The notes below the pieces were generated by a model, which made no database searches, was not told the origin of the DNA, and saw only the letters and a list, made by a program, of their open reading frames with translations. A program made the translations under genes and the position numbers. From the NCBI GenBank assembly GCA_018806985.1, contig JADANN010000146.1, positions 1 through 64,000 of the forward strand: a stretch of 64,000 bases of DNA, read 5' to 3'. Positions 36,401-48,253 of the stretch are shown one piece after another (the stretch's first letter is position 1; each line of letters starts with the position of its first letter). This stretch comes from Angiostrongylus vasorum (lineage: Eukaryota > Nematoda > Chromadorea > Rhabditida > Metastrongylidae).

Positions 36401-39400
36401 TGGAGATTCTATAAATACTGGTGGTCTTTTAGGATTTAAATGACCAGAATACAGGATTTTCATTATTATTTGGAAGAGCTACACTTAATTCATTGCTTCT
36501 TCTTCATTGAAGAACATTAATTTTCTAGCATAATGCAAATATTGGAGCGAAGAAGACATTAATAAAGCAACCACCTCCGAAGAAAGCTCAGCGGCAGTTC
36601 GAACGTATGTGGAACGTGTCAAAACCTAGTGGGCCTGGTGGTCAGTAATCTGTTTGGTTCATTGATATCTTTTATCTCGTAAAAGTAGACTTGATAGATG
36701 TTTTTCAGTCGAAGATTTCGATGATGAACCGGAGGATGAGTTTTTCCAGTCACAGCAACAGCGTCCTCGTCAAGGATTGCTTGGGCAAGCGCCTCCTCCA
36801 ATGACCATGTTAGCTCAGACCGGTTAGTTTGTCCTTTTTTTCAGCCTATTTATAGCCTTTTCTTGGACTGTAAGATTCTGTACAAAAAGGGAGAGCTCTG
36901 AATTTAACGCCTCGGTTTTGTTATTTGTCACTTTTGGTAGGTGTTGTCTACTAAATGAAAGAGACATCTCAAATGCTTCGTGTTACTCATTGAATATCGT
37001 TATATTGTATCAATAATATGACAGTAATATGTAGTTTCATAGCCTCTAATTGCTTTCCTACGTCTACGACTTTTGTGGCCATGTGAATGAGCTCCAAGGG
37101 ATTAAATCCTTTTTCCATAGGCAAGAGTACTTGACTTACCTGGATACTTGCATACTTGGATGGCCCGTCCTCAATAATTGTGCGGGCCCCAGCAAAATTT
37201 TCCTTTTTTTCGGAGTTTTGCTGAACTGTAGGGTTCCCTGCAGTCCCGATGGCAGCCTGGCCAAAGTCTGCCTCAGGCCATCGTTACCACAGGCACTCGC
37301 TGCCCTTGTGGATCAGAGAGAGATTTGCCACCATGCGACTAGTTTGATACGAGGACGGTGATGGATCTTGGCATTGGTCTACTGTTAGTTAGGCTTCCTG
37401 ATAGAAACGCAGGACTCCTTCTTAGCCTGGGAGACCTTGCCGTGGGAATGAATCGCCTGCTGTACACCGCAGCCCGACACCTGGGAACACCTCCCAGCTA
37501 CGATGAGGCGGTAAACAACGTTTGGAGGGGAGTACTTGACCTGCTTTCAAATTATATGCCTCGTAATTGAATCCTCATAATCCATGTTTTGTTCATAGAC
37601 AAGTTGGCAAGTTTCTCCACCAGCCATAAAATCATTGAACTACGACTCATATGCAAGTCAAAAACCCCTTTCACTTCTGACGATTCTTTTGCCTTCGTCA
37701 AAACACCATTAGATCGGGTAGAATCATCTCAAATCCTGGTCCGATTATGGGAAGAGGAATACTGACTTTACCGCGAATTGAGCTAGTTACTCTCCTGATC
37801 TTCACAACAACGGATTCCAATCCTTCTAACTCGATCCTTCTAACTCGTTTTGAGACATTCTGAAACGGAGAGAACGAACTCGTAGTTAACAAGATGTAAA
37901 ATTCTGAGTAAAGCTTATGTACTTATTTATAATGGTGCCTGTTTCCAAAGGTAATGGAGTTATTGGTCAGACTGACCCGGTTTGCATCCTTGTGTAGATC
38001 AGAACGAGACCCTCAACAACATGTCCTTGCTGTTTTAAAGTAGATCCCTTAAAAGTGTTCACTTCAGGTATTTGTTGAGAGCAGTTGTTTTAAAATAACC
38101 TTGTATTGTGATTTTTGTCATTGCTGTGATTTCGGAACAGTTCAGAAAAGTACTGAATGAATATTCACTTACAGTGAAAGCTCAGTCGGCAGCCGCAATT
38201 GCTGCTGGCTTCGCAGGCGGTTTTGCTGGTGCACAGAAACTCGGCCTTCTTCCGCCTGGAATGCCTCCAGGTTGGAAACCAGGGTCGAACTCGGTATCAA
38301 CAAGCACTGAGGAGAAGCAAAAGCCGCCAAGTACAGCTGTGGAACAAGGTTCCTGTTCATAACTTTTTTTTCGAATTTTTCCACTTTTTAGTATGAATTA
38401 GCCGAGCTCTGTTCATATGTTATATTGCTGGAAACAAGGATATATTCAATTTTGATCACTTACCGTTCTTACCTGTACTTTCCTCAGGTATTTATTTATA
38501 TAGCGTCTGTTATTGTTACACAATGTTTTGAAATCCAGTTCTAGTGTTAGAGGTTGACAGCAGCAGAAGTATTCGTTCTATACTTTAAATTTTATAGGAC
38601 GTCCGTCAGGATCTCAAAATCGTCCGCCGTTACTTGGAAATACTCCTGCTGCGGCTACCAGTTCAGGTCCTTCACCAACACCTGGAGGGCAGAGCAGTGG
38701 GCCATCTAGGCCACTTCCAATGCCTCCGCAGCGACCACCTTTCCCTCAGCTGCCTCCTAGTTCGTACATGCAATGAATTTCTCTACACCTGTTTTTGACT
38801 AAGTTTTATTCCACTGTGTAAAATTAAGCGGGATTGTTTCAGCCATTCCTTCTGGTATGACGCCTCAGATGCTTGCTGCTGCCGGTGTTTGGCCTCCTGG
38901 CATACCAATGCCTCCATCATTAGCTCAAAAGCAATCATCAACTGATGAGGACTTGGAAAAAGGCAAGCGTCATGAAGTATATATGTTGACTTTGCAATTT
39001 ATTTCCTTTAATGTTTTCTTTTTATTCTTTAGGATCATGACTACCGAGTGGGTAAGCCGTCGGGAACATCAGGAGACGTCGATTTACGTGCTGGTCCAGC
39101 ATCAGTACCAGCGAGGCAAAGAGGTCCTCTTGTTCATCATCCACCTGATAATAATAGGATGGGACTAGCGCCAGACTTACGAAGGCCATCTGCAGAAGGT
39201 AAATCGAGTAACTGTTGTTAAAAGGTTGCCACAACGCGTAGTTTTCCTTGTTACTACCATGAGACGACGACTAATTTAAAGCAGCGCGCTGTTGCAGTTG
39301 GAATCACTGCGTATATGTATCCAATCATTTCAACGCTGCTTAGTCAAGCCGAATGTATGGCGCGTCCTTAAGGAGTTGACAAAGCTCAGCGATTCCAAAG

Positions 39401-42400
39401 AGTTAAACTGACGTCAATTGAAACTAGGCCTTCATAAGTGGAAAATCTTTTCTAAAGTTGGTGAGGAAGAAAGTCTATTGTAATGTGAACTGCAGTTAAA
39501 CAGTAGTAGTAGCAGTAGTAGTGTAACGCCTCCCAACGGTTTACCACCTCATCGTGGCTGCGAGATGTTCCTGGATGTCGGGCTGCGATGTACAGTGGTG
39601 GGATTCATTCCCCCGGCAAGGTCTCCCAAGCTGAGGAGCCCGGCGTTTCCATCAAGAAGCCTAGCTGAGAATAAACTAATACCAGGATCCACCACCGTCC
39701 TGGTATCAAAGGCACATGGTGGCAAATCTCCCTCTGATCCACAAGCGCGGCCACTGCCCGTGGTGGTGACGACCTGGGGCAGACTTTGGCCCAGCTATCC
39801 TCGGACTCCAGGGAACCACTATGGCTTAACCAGCAAATCTAGAAGTTATGCTGGGGCCCGCACAATCAGTGAAGATGGGCCATTTAACTATCCATATAGT
39901 AAGTAGTGTGACGAGCAGTGTCTGCGTTGTTGAAGTTCAAGATTTGGTGGGTATTCCAGTTAGTGCACATTACACAGAAAATGCTCCTACACAAGTTACG
40001 AAAGCAGTTCTGTCATTCTTTGAAAGTGAACGAATCCCAGCCTTCAATTTTCCGATTATTGTAAATTCCGCCTTTGAAGAATCACCTTCGCGGAGAGGTC
40101 TTCGACCATTAAGCACAACTTGCGGACGACATCGACAATTTCTTCAATCAAAAATAGCTACGGCTTTATAGGAAAAAGTATGGACTAGCTACCTACTACT
40201 TACGAATACCCAGAAGATACAAGCATAATGATGTTGAGATGTTTGCAAAACTCGAGACCCCAGGCCAGCTTCGAACCCACAGTTACTCTTTCCGGAGGCT
40301 CACGTTTTACCCACTGCACAACCAAGGCGTTTGCTTTGACTTTCTCTCAGTCAGTAATCCAGAGGATATTTATGACCACTGTGTTGTAGACTGAAGTCTT
40401 AAGTTATAAAGTTTGAAGAAATTACACAGCGTCGCAAACCATGTTTGCCAACCTATTAAGGGGATAGAACAAATTATTTTAAGACTGCGATTCCAACTAC
40501 GACGGTAATACATTTGTTATTCGTCAAAGTGCCGGAATTTATCTATGTTGTTTTAAATTTCGAAAACAAAGAAAAAACAATCTTAGAATTAGAGCGACGG
40601 AAGAACGATCTTGAGTTAAGCGTTTTAGGCAAAAAATTTCTACTGTTCCACTGAGCCTACTTTACCTCTTTGAGAGCGTACTTTAGTTCTTTGACGCACA
40701 GTAGACACCACTTATTCACTTACAACGTCGAAGTGTTAGGTTTATATAACTACTTTATTTAGGGAACCATTCAACCGGAGACCACGATCAACGATTACGG
40801 AACACTGATGATGACATCCGTGATCCCCGCAGAAGACCATTACCTCAGGTTCAAATTGAAAGAAAACTGAAATTAAATTCATGTAAAAATAGAACCAATG
40901 AATACATTTCGGTTTATAAACAAAAATTCAGTTCTTTTCCTAAGATTATCCAGTATTTGTAATAGTAGCCAGTATTCACATACAATGCGCGTAGCTAGGT
41001 TTGTAACAACTAATAGTTCTTTCTCAAAAACTAAAGCATTTGAAGAACTGACAACAACACCTATCCATAGAAGAGATCTAGTTTAGTGCCTTATTCGTAT
41101 GCTTAAGTTCTACACAGTCTCCCAGTTTTAAATATGCTTAAGATTCGACTATCCAATATTCCAGACGTAATCCAAGATTCCAAATTTCCGACACAGACCA
41201 TCGCATGCAGATGGACGAAATACCGCTTGGTCAATTGCTTCTGTGTTCGAAATGCAAACCTTGACGGAAGAGAATTTTTAGAAACTATATCATGCGCTTC
41301 AAAAGATCAGTACCTCATCTAGTAGAGTAGAATAACATGCATCTTCTAAGTAAGGATCTACAGATCTTTACGGCTTTCCAACTAATAACGCTGGTGTGGG
41401 CCAAATTGGTCCAACGTTGAAAATGACCACTATTTTTGCATCGAATACATATGCATCTCTGGCGTTATTTGCTTCATGAAACGAATTTTTAACTATGTTC
41501 AGTTGTAAAATCATTAACATGGTGCATTTGGTTTTTGAAATAGTCAGAGCAGTGCTCAGACGTTTTGATCCATTTTATCCCTGCACAGCTAAAGATACAG
41601 CTTTTTAAGGTTTTATCGTAAATGAACACGCATTATGCTAAGAATTATTATTTTTGAGTCATATTAGTGACGAACTCCTGACATTGTAAACTTGCTAGCT
41701 GTTTACGAGATTTACAAAATTTTGGGCGACACTGTGTGAGGTTATAGATTCGTACTTGTAAAAATCTGTTTCAAATGACTGAACTTTAGGAATCTTTACC
41801 AATGCCACCACAGCATAGCGCACACGTGCCTCCACCTCATAGTATGCCGCCTCATCCCGGTGTTTCCCATCCACAGCCATCATCAAATCACAACCAAGGA
41901 CCGCCACCATCCCCACTTACGGGGAATGTGAGCCGACAGTGGAATGGTCCTCCATCGGGACAGATCTCTTCTTCACAGTATGATGAGCAGCATGATAACT
42001 CCTACGAAAATTGGCGACAACAATCATCTGGTCCGAGGCACCAAGGTATGTCATTTTGCACTTTGTTCACTATGGAAATTTCATTTCATTCATTTCACTC
42101 CCTCGCTGTTCATGTATACTCTTACCCAATTGCTTGCTAAAGATCTACCACATCATAAATATTGCATCGTAGCAAATTTGATCCGGAATTCTTTATACTA
42201 AACAAAAGAACTTCTCGCACGTAAAGGGAATATATACCTCTGTCTTGAGAACCTTCACCTCGGAAAAAGATGGGATTTCTTAAACATATAGATAGAACAA
42301 TGCAGTTAATTCAGGCAACGGGTATTACGGGAATAACAGACAAGAATACGACCGAGGAAGAGAAGGTGGAGGTCCGATGAGAGGTGGTGGCGGCTCGCGA

Positions 42401-42433
42401 GGGCGTGGAAGAGGTCGCGGACGTCCCTACTGA
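27449..42433 (+). CDS. pfs-2: WD-repeat polyadenylation factor, WDR33/Pfs2 family (23 exons)
   Basis: WDR33/Pfs2 is the CPSF subunit that helps recognise the AAUAAA signal in pre-mRNA 3' end formation. Exons, all joined in phase by GT-AG introns: 27449-27472, 27540-27609, 28855-28946, 29710-29832, 30533-30706, 30908-31003, 32131-32397, 32949-33061, 33143-33294, 33890-33978, 34493-34574, 34967-35061, 35161-35242, 35555-35670, 36529-36640, 36709-36822, 38175-38348, 38598-38759, 38843-38976, 39033-39198, 40763-40848, 41790-42045, 42315-42433. Total 965 codons plus stop. An N-terminal Ser/Thr/Asn-rich segment leads to [14 protein letters not shown] (the human LRKAVNRKTIDY region). Seven WD repeats follow (about residues 140-450), with [23 protein letters not shown] and [10 protein letters not shown] as clear family signatures. 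The tail is Pro/Gly/Gln-rich and ends in an [14 protein letters not shown]-like tract. Exons 1-3 are less certain than 4-23 but agree in phase. Human WDR33 has a much longer collagen-like tail. Confidence 0.93.
27770..28500 (+). mobile_element. Penelope-like element remnant (GIY-YIG endonuclease end) in pfs-2 intron 2
   Basis: The plus frame contains [20 protein letters not shown] then [17 protein letters not shown], followed by [19 protein letters not shown] and, after a stop, [14 protein letters not shown]. The order Cys-rich segment, YIGET, R-x-KEH, H...FEV is that of the GIY-YIG endonuclease domain at the C-terminus of Penelope-like retroelements that are common in nematodes. Stops and truncation make it non-functional. 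It sits wholly in intron 2 (27610-28854). Confidence 0.72.
30028..30418 (-). mobile_element. element C in pfs-2 intron 4
   Basis: The antisense copy reads GACCCGTCTTCACGAGTTGT at the left (3' end) and stops near CCGTAAACGTTGGGAGGG at the right (5' head). It lies between pfs-2 exons 4 and 5. Confidence 0.72.
33324..33718 (+). mobile_element. element C in pfs-2 intron 9
   Basis: Sense copy starting TTCCCAACGGCTTACCGCC shortly after the exon 9 donor at 33295, through ACCGTCCTGGTATCAAAC, ending GAGGATGTGCCATTCAGG with a TATTCAAGTAAG tail. Confidence 0.78.
34189..34482. repeat. MITE-D fold-back copy in pfs-2 intron 10
   Basis: The left end CCACAATGGTGCTGAGATAT is the inverse of the right end ATATCTCAGCATCATTGTGG. 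The interior holds GGGATCGAACCC and GTGTGGTGATGAACGCG blocks shared with the copies at 43967, 40215 and 56079. The right end lies about 10 bases before the exon 11 acceptor. Confidence 0.72.
34790..34955. repeat. foldback element F, left arm only, in pfs-2 intron 11
   Basis: Contains the (GTT)n tract, GGTTGCTGAGGTTTCGGCAA, CTTCGCCTTCTTCATAG and GTGTGTTGTTCACGTGGGA, which match the left arm and centre of the full copies at 6006 and 16981. It ends 12 bases before the exon 12 acceptor. Confidence 0.65.
35870..36205 (+). mobile_element. element C in pfs-2 intron 14
   Basis: Sense copy: AAACGGTTTTCTGCCTCTTT head, CCTGAGTGTCGGACTGCG, CAAGCTGAGAAGGAGTCCGG, ACCAGGATCCACCATCG. The middle is partly deleted, and it ends near CAATGAAGACGAAGTATC. 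Confidence 0.68.
37124..37535 (-). mobile_element. element C in pfs-2 intron 16
   Basis: Antisense copy with a GTACTTGACTTACCTGGATA then CTTGCATACTTGGATGG tail-repeat region at the left and GATGAGGCGGTAAACAACG at the right (head). Nearly full length. Confidence 0.75.
39300..39400 (+). repeat. SINE-A 3' fragment in pfs-2 intron 20
   Basis: Degenerate: CAATCATTTCAACGCTGCTT, AGCCGAATGTATGGCGCG, TCCTTAAGGAGTTGAC. Only the 3' half is visible. Confidence 0.45.
39529..39901 (+). mobile_element. element C with clear target-site duplication, pfs-2 intron 20
   Basis: Sense copy from CCTCCCAACGGTTTACCACC to GAAGATGGGCCATTTAACTA then TCCATAT. It is flanked by AGTAGTGTAACG (39517-39528) and AGTAGTGTGACG (39902-39913), 11 of 12 bases identical. 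Best copy here for defining the ends. Confidence 0.82.
40215..40390. repeat. MITE-D copy, degenerate, pfs-2 intron 20
   Basis: ATAATGATGTTGAGATGTTT, GCAAAACTCGAGACCC, a CTTTCCGGAGGCTCACG block and a weak right end near ATTTATGACCACTGTGTTG. It matches the left half of the copy at 56079 best. Confidence 0.5.
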
Positions 42434-42502
42434 TTACGCTTACACCGTGAAGACAAAAGTATTATTTATAAAGCATTGCTTCAATACAGTCAACACACTG
42501 TA

Positions 42503-42508
42503 AATAAA
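42503..42508 (+). terminator. poly(A) signal for pfs-2
   Basis: A perfect AATAAA lies 70 bases after the pfs-2 stop codon, at the usual distance for a short nematode 3' UTR. It is the same signal class that the encoded protein helps to recognise. Confidence 0.7.
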
Positions 42509-42981
42509 CGACCGCAACTATTTGTAATGGAGAACCATAAAATAGTGTTGGCTATACAACCTTCGACGAGTCTTATCTCAAAATCCAGCACAAGTTCTAT
42601 TGTTGTTGTTGTTTTGTTGTTCGTCGCTATAAGTGCTAGACAACGCACAAATAGCGTTGTAATTAAGGTTGTAAATACTTGATAAGAGTTTTTCTTTTTG
42701 GTGAAGAACTGTTGTGTCAACTTTGTCATTACAACTTGCGAAACAATTTATACAGCACAAGAAGGAATACTTTAAAACTTATGGATAACAACATGTAACA
42801 ATTAACCTCTGTAGAAACGTTGTGTGATGTTTTCGTTTTGTTTGGATAGTGAAGTCAACAATAATGAAAATTACCAAACGTATGCAACCACATTGTCCCC
42901 GTCAAGCACCCATAGTAAATTCGAAGATTTTGAGAAAATTTTTTAGCTGCAATGTACTGCCCATTCTTTTTCATTGCAAAA

Positions 42982-43192
42982 CATTATGTAAAATACAATC
43001 ACAAGACTTGAGATATGGGCAGAACTCGAAATCTGTGTTTCGAACCCGCGATTACCACTTCTGGAGGCTAATCCACCACACCAACCGAGGCGCTTTCTTT
43101 GTCGTTCTTCACTTTGAAAAGTCGCGGATTCGAAGCGCACCGGAGGTTACCGAATTTATTCATATCTCAGCATCTTGTGGGATTAAAAATAA
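42982..43192. repeat. MITE-D copy in the pfs-2/mrpl-20 convergent gap
   Basis: The left end TACAATCACAAGACTTGAGA and right end TTATTCATATCTCAGCATC are eroded inverse partners. Interior blocks TTTCGAACCCGCGATTACC and TCTGGAGGCTAATCCACC match the family. Confidence 0.55.
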
Positions 43193-43457
43193 CGGTGGGC
43201 ACATGATTTAATACATATTACGTTTTAGTAGGGTCATAACGTAAACATGTGTCATACTTATTCTCATGTCTAACCCTATCAGAAAAAGTGCCCATAGAAT
43301 TCAGAGAGAAGTGCGTGGTTTCTAAGATGGGCGGTGATACCTATTCGTTACACTTCTGTTCCTGTGTTCTCTATGGTGGTCATTCTTGGGGCTATAATGT
43401 ACTACACAGCAAACATACCAACAACGAGATTACACTTATATGATTCGCATGTTTAGT

Positions 43458-46400
43458 TTAGTACTCTGACGGATCCAATTTCCTCGGCTTAGAAGTGTGA
43501 TTCTCAGAAGGACCTCTTGGAAACTGCACTGATCTTTGGAAAGGTTCACCGAAGAGAGCGTCATCCAAATGAACGTCAAATCGAAACTCATCATCAGGAA
43601 TGACAGCTCGTCCATCTTTGATAGCCATTTCTTTCGCTAAGGCAACCAAACTTTGGAAAGTCCTGGGTTCGTATATAGCCAACTGCGAGAGGACGATGTT
43701 GTCCAGAAGAATATGAGCTTTATCAAGCATGTTCCGGAAATGCTTATATTCGAAATGATGTTCAGCTAATGCCGCTTCGAGACGCTGCTCAGCATACTGA
43801 AAACAAGCATAACAAAAAGCTCTTCAATGGAAGATGCGAAGGAGGCTCCCAAAAAGTTCTAAATAAAAAGCGTGATTTGGTAATAATTTTTTAATGGAAA
43901 CTGCCCAACTAGTAACAAAAGTCATCCAAAACATCCAGAGAGATTGAGAGAAAGGCGAAACGAAGGACCCGCAAAGTGTGGTGATGAACGCGTTACCCCG
44001 CGGAAAGGGTAATAGCGCGTTCGCTCCCAACCCCGGACACCTGCGGTTCAGAGTTTTGCAAATTTCTCAACATCACTATGGTTCCGGAATTTCCTTTTAG
44101 AAAACTAATCCATAATCGATTTAAAGCACTCTCTACCAACTAAAAAGTGCATGTTTCTCACCCTCATTAACATTAAGACATAATGACAAGCAGAATTACG
44201 CCTTCCAACTTTGAAAAGAACATTTCGCCTCACAGTGGAACCTATTGATGTAAATATCAGTGGAATAGAAGGACATTTTAAACAATATATAAGATTTCCG
44301 ATATGAAAACTATATGGAACTCCGATTTTCTGGAGCCCACCATGCATTCTTTTTCAATTTTTTCGTCGTAAAGAGTTCGAATATCAAACGGAATTTCGTT
44401 CAAGAGCACAAGTTTGTGGTTCGTATGCGCTGCCGCTATCTGCACTTACTAAGTTTGCATTTTTAAAAAATTGGAAATTCAATTCCCGGTCCCAGTAGCC
44501 TCAAAAATTTCAATGCCAAACAAATTGAAAACCATAACAACACCTTATATAAACTATTTATGGATTCATAAGGACCATATCAAAAACCAGGAATTGGCCG
44601 CTATATTTTAAACAGAGTACCAGTGGATATCATTATCATCTTGAATCTTAACAGTTCAACATATAATCTATTTTAACAATCATAATCAATCAATAGAATT
44701 TTCTGGATAGAACTCACATATCTCTCCAACTTCCTTTCATCCCTTCGCTGCATGTCTAGATAGCAGAACAACTTATTCAGCTTCACGTTTCCATACTTGT
44801 AAGTTGATCGCTCCGAACCATATTGCCACTATAATTACTTACTTGCTTACTTGATACTTGAACGGCCCGTTCTCACTAGTTGCGCGGGCCCCAGGCATAA
44901 TCACCACTTTTTCGGAGATTTTCTGGTTAAGCCATTGTGGTTCCCTGGAATCCCGAGGACAACCTGGCCAAAGTCTGCTCCAGGTCGTCACCAGCTAGGC
45001 TTCCCGATGGGAACGCCGGACTCCTTCTCAGCATGGGAGACCCTGCCGGTGGGACGAATTCCCCCGCTATACATCGCAAACCGACACCCAGGAACATCTC
45101 CCAGCGACGATGAGGCGGTAAACCGTTAGGAAAACACCATAATTGTAATCTATAAACAAATACTTCGACACAAAGATTTACCTCCCCATACCATAATACA
45201 CGAAGAGTGTACCTTGAGGTAAAAGTGTTACACACAGTGAAGCTCAGCTCAACAGGGTCTCCCGACCTGAGTTCGACATTTCTATCTGGAAGCCTACCTA
45301 AGAGTATGCCTGGGTCAAGAGCCAAACAAGATCCCCATGGTTACTTTAGTGCCAAAACAAATAAAGAAAAAGAGCATTGCACCAAACCATGATGCCCATC
45401 ATTTGGCTTGTGGTACTCTGGTACTTGAGAGAAACAAGGGTCCACTCATGTTAATTCATGATGAACGGAACCATAGGTGATATACTTAGACGCTCGGATA
45501 CTCCGTCTTCATTGGTTGTGCGGACCCTAGCATAATTCCCACTTTTTTCGGAGTACTGGTGGTTTAGCCACTGTGGTTCCCTGGAATCCCGAGGTCAGCC
45601 AGGCCAAAGTCTGCCCCAGGTCGTACACCACCTCAAGTGGTCGCAGGCTTTGTGGATCGGAGGGAGATTTACCACCAAACGACTAGTTTAACACCAGGAT
45701 GGTGGTGGATCTGGTATTGGTTTACCCTTAGCTGGGCTTTCTGATAGAACCGCCGGACTCCTCAGCTTGCGAGACCCTGTAAGAGGATGAATTTCCTGCT
45801 GTACATCGCAGTCCAACACCCAGGAACACCTTCTAGCCACGATGAGGCGGTAAACCGTTGGGAGCCTAGGTGATACAAGTGGCCAAAAATTATTTGATCC
45901 GTCTTCACGTCTACTGTGCGGATCCCAGCACTTCTCACATCCAATTCGTTCCCTCGCATCCATCATCCACGAAGGTCTTCCAAGTTCTGAAGTGTGGCTT
46001 CGGTTGCTGCTTGAGGATTTTCATTTCATCTTGAATGTCGTAGAATGCTGGTTGAGCAATTCTCCCCGGAGTCCTGAGATAGCCGGGCTGGAGCGTTCCT
46101 AATAGGACTACAGAGTGATTTTTTCCCAGACAAGTCCGGTACCAATTCCCCGACCCTGGAGGGATGACAGGCTTGGTTGGCCCGAAGCAGAATCGAACTA
46201 GCACTATGCTCGTTACGACGGACATCATTACCACTTTTCTATTCGCCCCTGGACAAAAATACCATTTCCTAAATCAGGTTTAGCAGAAAACAAAGTACGA
46301 ATGGATACGAGGGAATCTTTGTAGGTCGTGCAATTAACTAAGGACCTTTATTTTTTCTCTTGGCAATTCTGAATCTAGGCTCACAAAGGAACTAAAATCA

Positions 46401-46540
46401 AAAGTGTAACGTGACTTTACCGCTGTGAAACGATTCTGTCGTTCTCGTACATGCCATCTGTCCGCCTTCGGTATCGTTTGAAATGGATGATAAGCACTGT
46501 TGATAATTCTACGTAGGCCAAGCGCCGATGTCAATCGCAT
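43458..46540 (-). CDS. mrpl-20: mitochondrial large-subunit ribosomal protein bL20m (3 exons)
   Basis: Component of the mitochondrial 39S ribosomal subunit. Exons on the minus strand: 46540-46421 (40 codons), 44828-44718 (37 codons) and 43796-43458 (112 codons plus stop). All three junctions keep phase 0 with GT-AG introns, giving 189 residues. Exon 1 has an Arg/Ser-rich presequence-like start (MRLTSALGLRRIINSAYHPF) followed by DRWHVRERQNRFTA, then WQYGSERSTY. Exon 3 carries the bL20 signature helix region LDNIVLSQLAIYEPRTFQSL, very close to the human LAIYEPKTFKSL. The C-terminal tail (about 50 residues, acidic then SENHTSKPRK) goes beyond the bacterial fold. Intron 1 is 1.6 kb and holds two element C copies and one SINE-B. 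The gene is convergent with pfs-2 and divergent from the SSBP gene. Confidence 0.9.
43965..44092 (+). repeat. MITE-D half element in mrpl-20 intron 2
   Basis: GAAGGACCCGCAAAGTGTGG, TGATGAACGCGTTACC and CAAATTTCTCAACATCACTA match the right half of the copy at 34189-34482. The left half is missing. Confidence 0.55.
44838..45130 (-). mobile_element. element C, internally deleted, in mrpl-20 intron 1
   Basis: The antisense copy starts 10 bases from the exon 2 acceptor with TTACTTGCTTACTTGATACT and ends GAGGCGGTAAACCGTTAGG. About 100 bases of the middle (the ACGGTGGTGGATCC section) are missing. Confidence 0.74.
45482..45861 (-). mobile_element. element C in mrpl-20 intron 1, second copy
   Basis: Antisense: GATACTCCGTCTTCATTGG, GGTTCCCTGGAATCCCGAGG, ACACCAGGATGGTGGTGG, ending CGATGAGGCGGTAAACCGTT at 45856. 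Confidence 0.75.
45890..46255 (-). repeat. SINE-B copy in mrpl-20 intron 1
   Basis: The 3' end complement GATCCGTCTTCACGTCTACT lies at the left. The tRNA-like head at the right contains the complement of GCTAGTTCGATTCTGCTTC and the CGAATAGAAAAGTGGTAATG box A region. Sense orientation is the same as the host gene. Confidence 0.78.
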
Positions 46541-48197
46541 ACTGAATAACCTTGAAACTTTTACGAGTTGAGTACTATGCGCATGATTTAGTGCAAAAAT
46601 GAAGTTAAGAACACAATCCTAAGAATCTGGGAAGGTAATCTAGACAGCCAAATTCGTCAATATGATCGAAAACGCAGGTTAATCGAAGTAATAGGGAAAT
46701 AGATTCTACAACCAGGTGTAAATCTCTGCCCGCCACTTGTATTTTTGTTTCCACAAAAATCGTATTTATGTAAAAGTCCTGGAGGCAACGGTTCGTAAAA
46801 CCGTTGACTACCACACATGTCAATGATGATTAGAACATAATCCAACTAGTTAACTCGTAGATGTTATCAGTACTACTCAGCTCAGAGTATTTCGAAGAAC
46901 GACATTCCTTTACCCTCGGAATGACTAGTCAAAACGTATTCTTTCATTGATGAGCTAACACGAGGTTGACAAATGGACTAGGAGAAGTAAACAAATAAAC
47001 AGAAGAAGACTGGACTCAATCACACGACGAAGACACCACGTCGAGAGTACGAAGAAATGTGGACCATCGACTCGGATCATCGGCCCTGAAGAAGACGTAA
47101 ACGTCGTAACAGCAGCCGAACGAACTTCTTCATGTCCTTGTGTTAGCTTAACAATCCAAGAAGGTATTGATTATTAGCACAGACGTTAAATGAGGGTCGG
47201 TTTGAAAAATGCGAGATTTTTCGGCGATTTGATAGTCGTCAGAGTCGTACCACATCAAACGAGACGACTGTTAATTGGTTTGTACATATAATCGGTAGCT
47301 TCATTAAAGAAAGAATAAATATTGATCCTTTCAGAGTGTTCAAACAACATTTCAATCCACAACTGTAGAAGACTGGAAACTGCAATCCTCTGGGAACCAC
47401 ACGATCCACGAACTTTGCAAACCACCTTCCAATGAGGAGCCTGACAAATCCATGGAAATATTATACTGCAATGGATTCCAGATTTCCTTCAGAAATCCAA
47501 CATACATCAATTACTACCGAAAACTGCTCACACGGAGAAATCACGAAGAGCTGTGATCCAACCTTGGCAAGCGGCCAAATCTACACACCGTATTCCAGAG
47601 CTTTCCGTTGGGGACCCTTTAATCCTAAGATGAGCATCGCCGTGAATCGATCTGCATTTGGACAACCGCCAATGATAATACGGTGTTTTTTGCATAGAAT
47701 CCAATATTTTTTGAATTGTATTCTACCGTGTCTATCTATACTTGTTAATCTATGAATTTACTGCAGTACGGTCACCAAAGTGTTGAATCGCAAGTTTCAA
47801 CTGGGGCCGATTCTTCCCCCCTCCAAAACTTGTGTTTTTTTTGCGGTTTTCCTCTGATTTTCTTTTTTTTAAACATCGTAAATTCACCTATTTTACTCGC
47901 CATTACCTTAATTATCACTTTAGTTTACTTGTAAAGTATGCGATCGACTTCACAACTTCCTAAATCACCTTTTTCCTTGTCGTTTGCGATGAGTGGAACG
48001 GACATGTGTTAGAGGAAATTCAAATAGTCTAAAAAACATGGGACATTAAACGTGAGACTAATAATGGCTAACACTGTGAACCACTTTGTCTAACTCTTAA
48101 GATTACAGTTTTCTCTTCTGCTTGATTGGTTTTCTTTCCTTTCAGAAGTTGCTGGTGGTGCTTGAGCGAATGTGAAGTCTCTTTAATCACGTTTTGT
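46541..48197. other. divergent intergenic region between mrpl-20 and the SSBP gene
   Basis: No conserved exon found. It holds a degenerate inverted-repeat element E fragment (about 46930-47160; TGATGAGCTAACAC versus GTGTTAGCTTA). A 107-codon plus-strand frame at 47432-47755 (starts MRSLTNPWKYYTAM) matches no family that I know. An upstream or alternative 5' exon of the SSBP gene there cannot be excluded. Confidence 0.45.
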
Positions 48198-48207
48198 TTG
48201 ATTCCAG
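48198..48207 (+). promoter_or_regulatory. candidate 3' splice (possibly trans-splice) acceptor before SSBP exon 1
   Basis: A pyrimidine-rich stretch ending TTGATTCCAG lies 46 bases before the start codon, and an in-frame TGA at 48227-48229 closes the frame behind it. The spacing suits spliced-leader addition, but a cis-spliced 5' UTR exon is equally possible. Confidence 0.4.
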
Positions 48208-48253
48208 CTTGTGCTCTGTATTGCAATGACTGCTGTACGTCCATAATAGTCGA

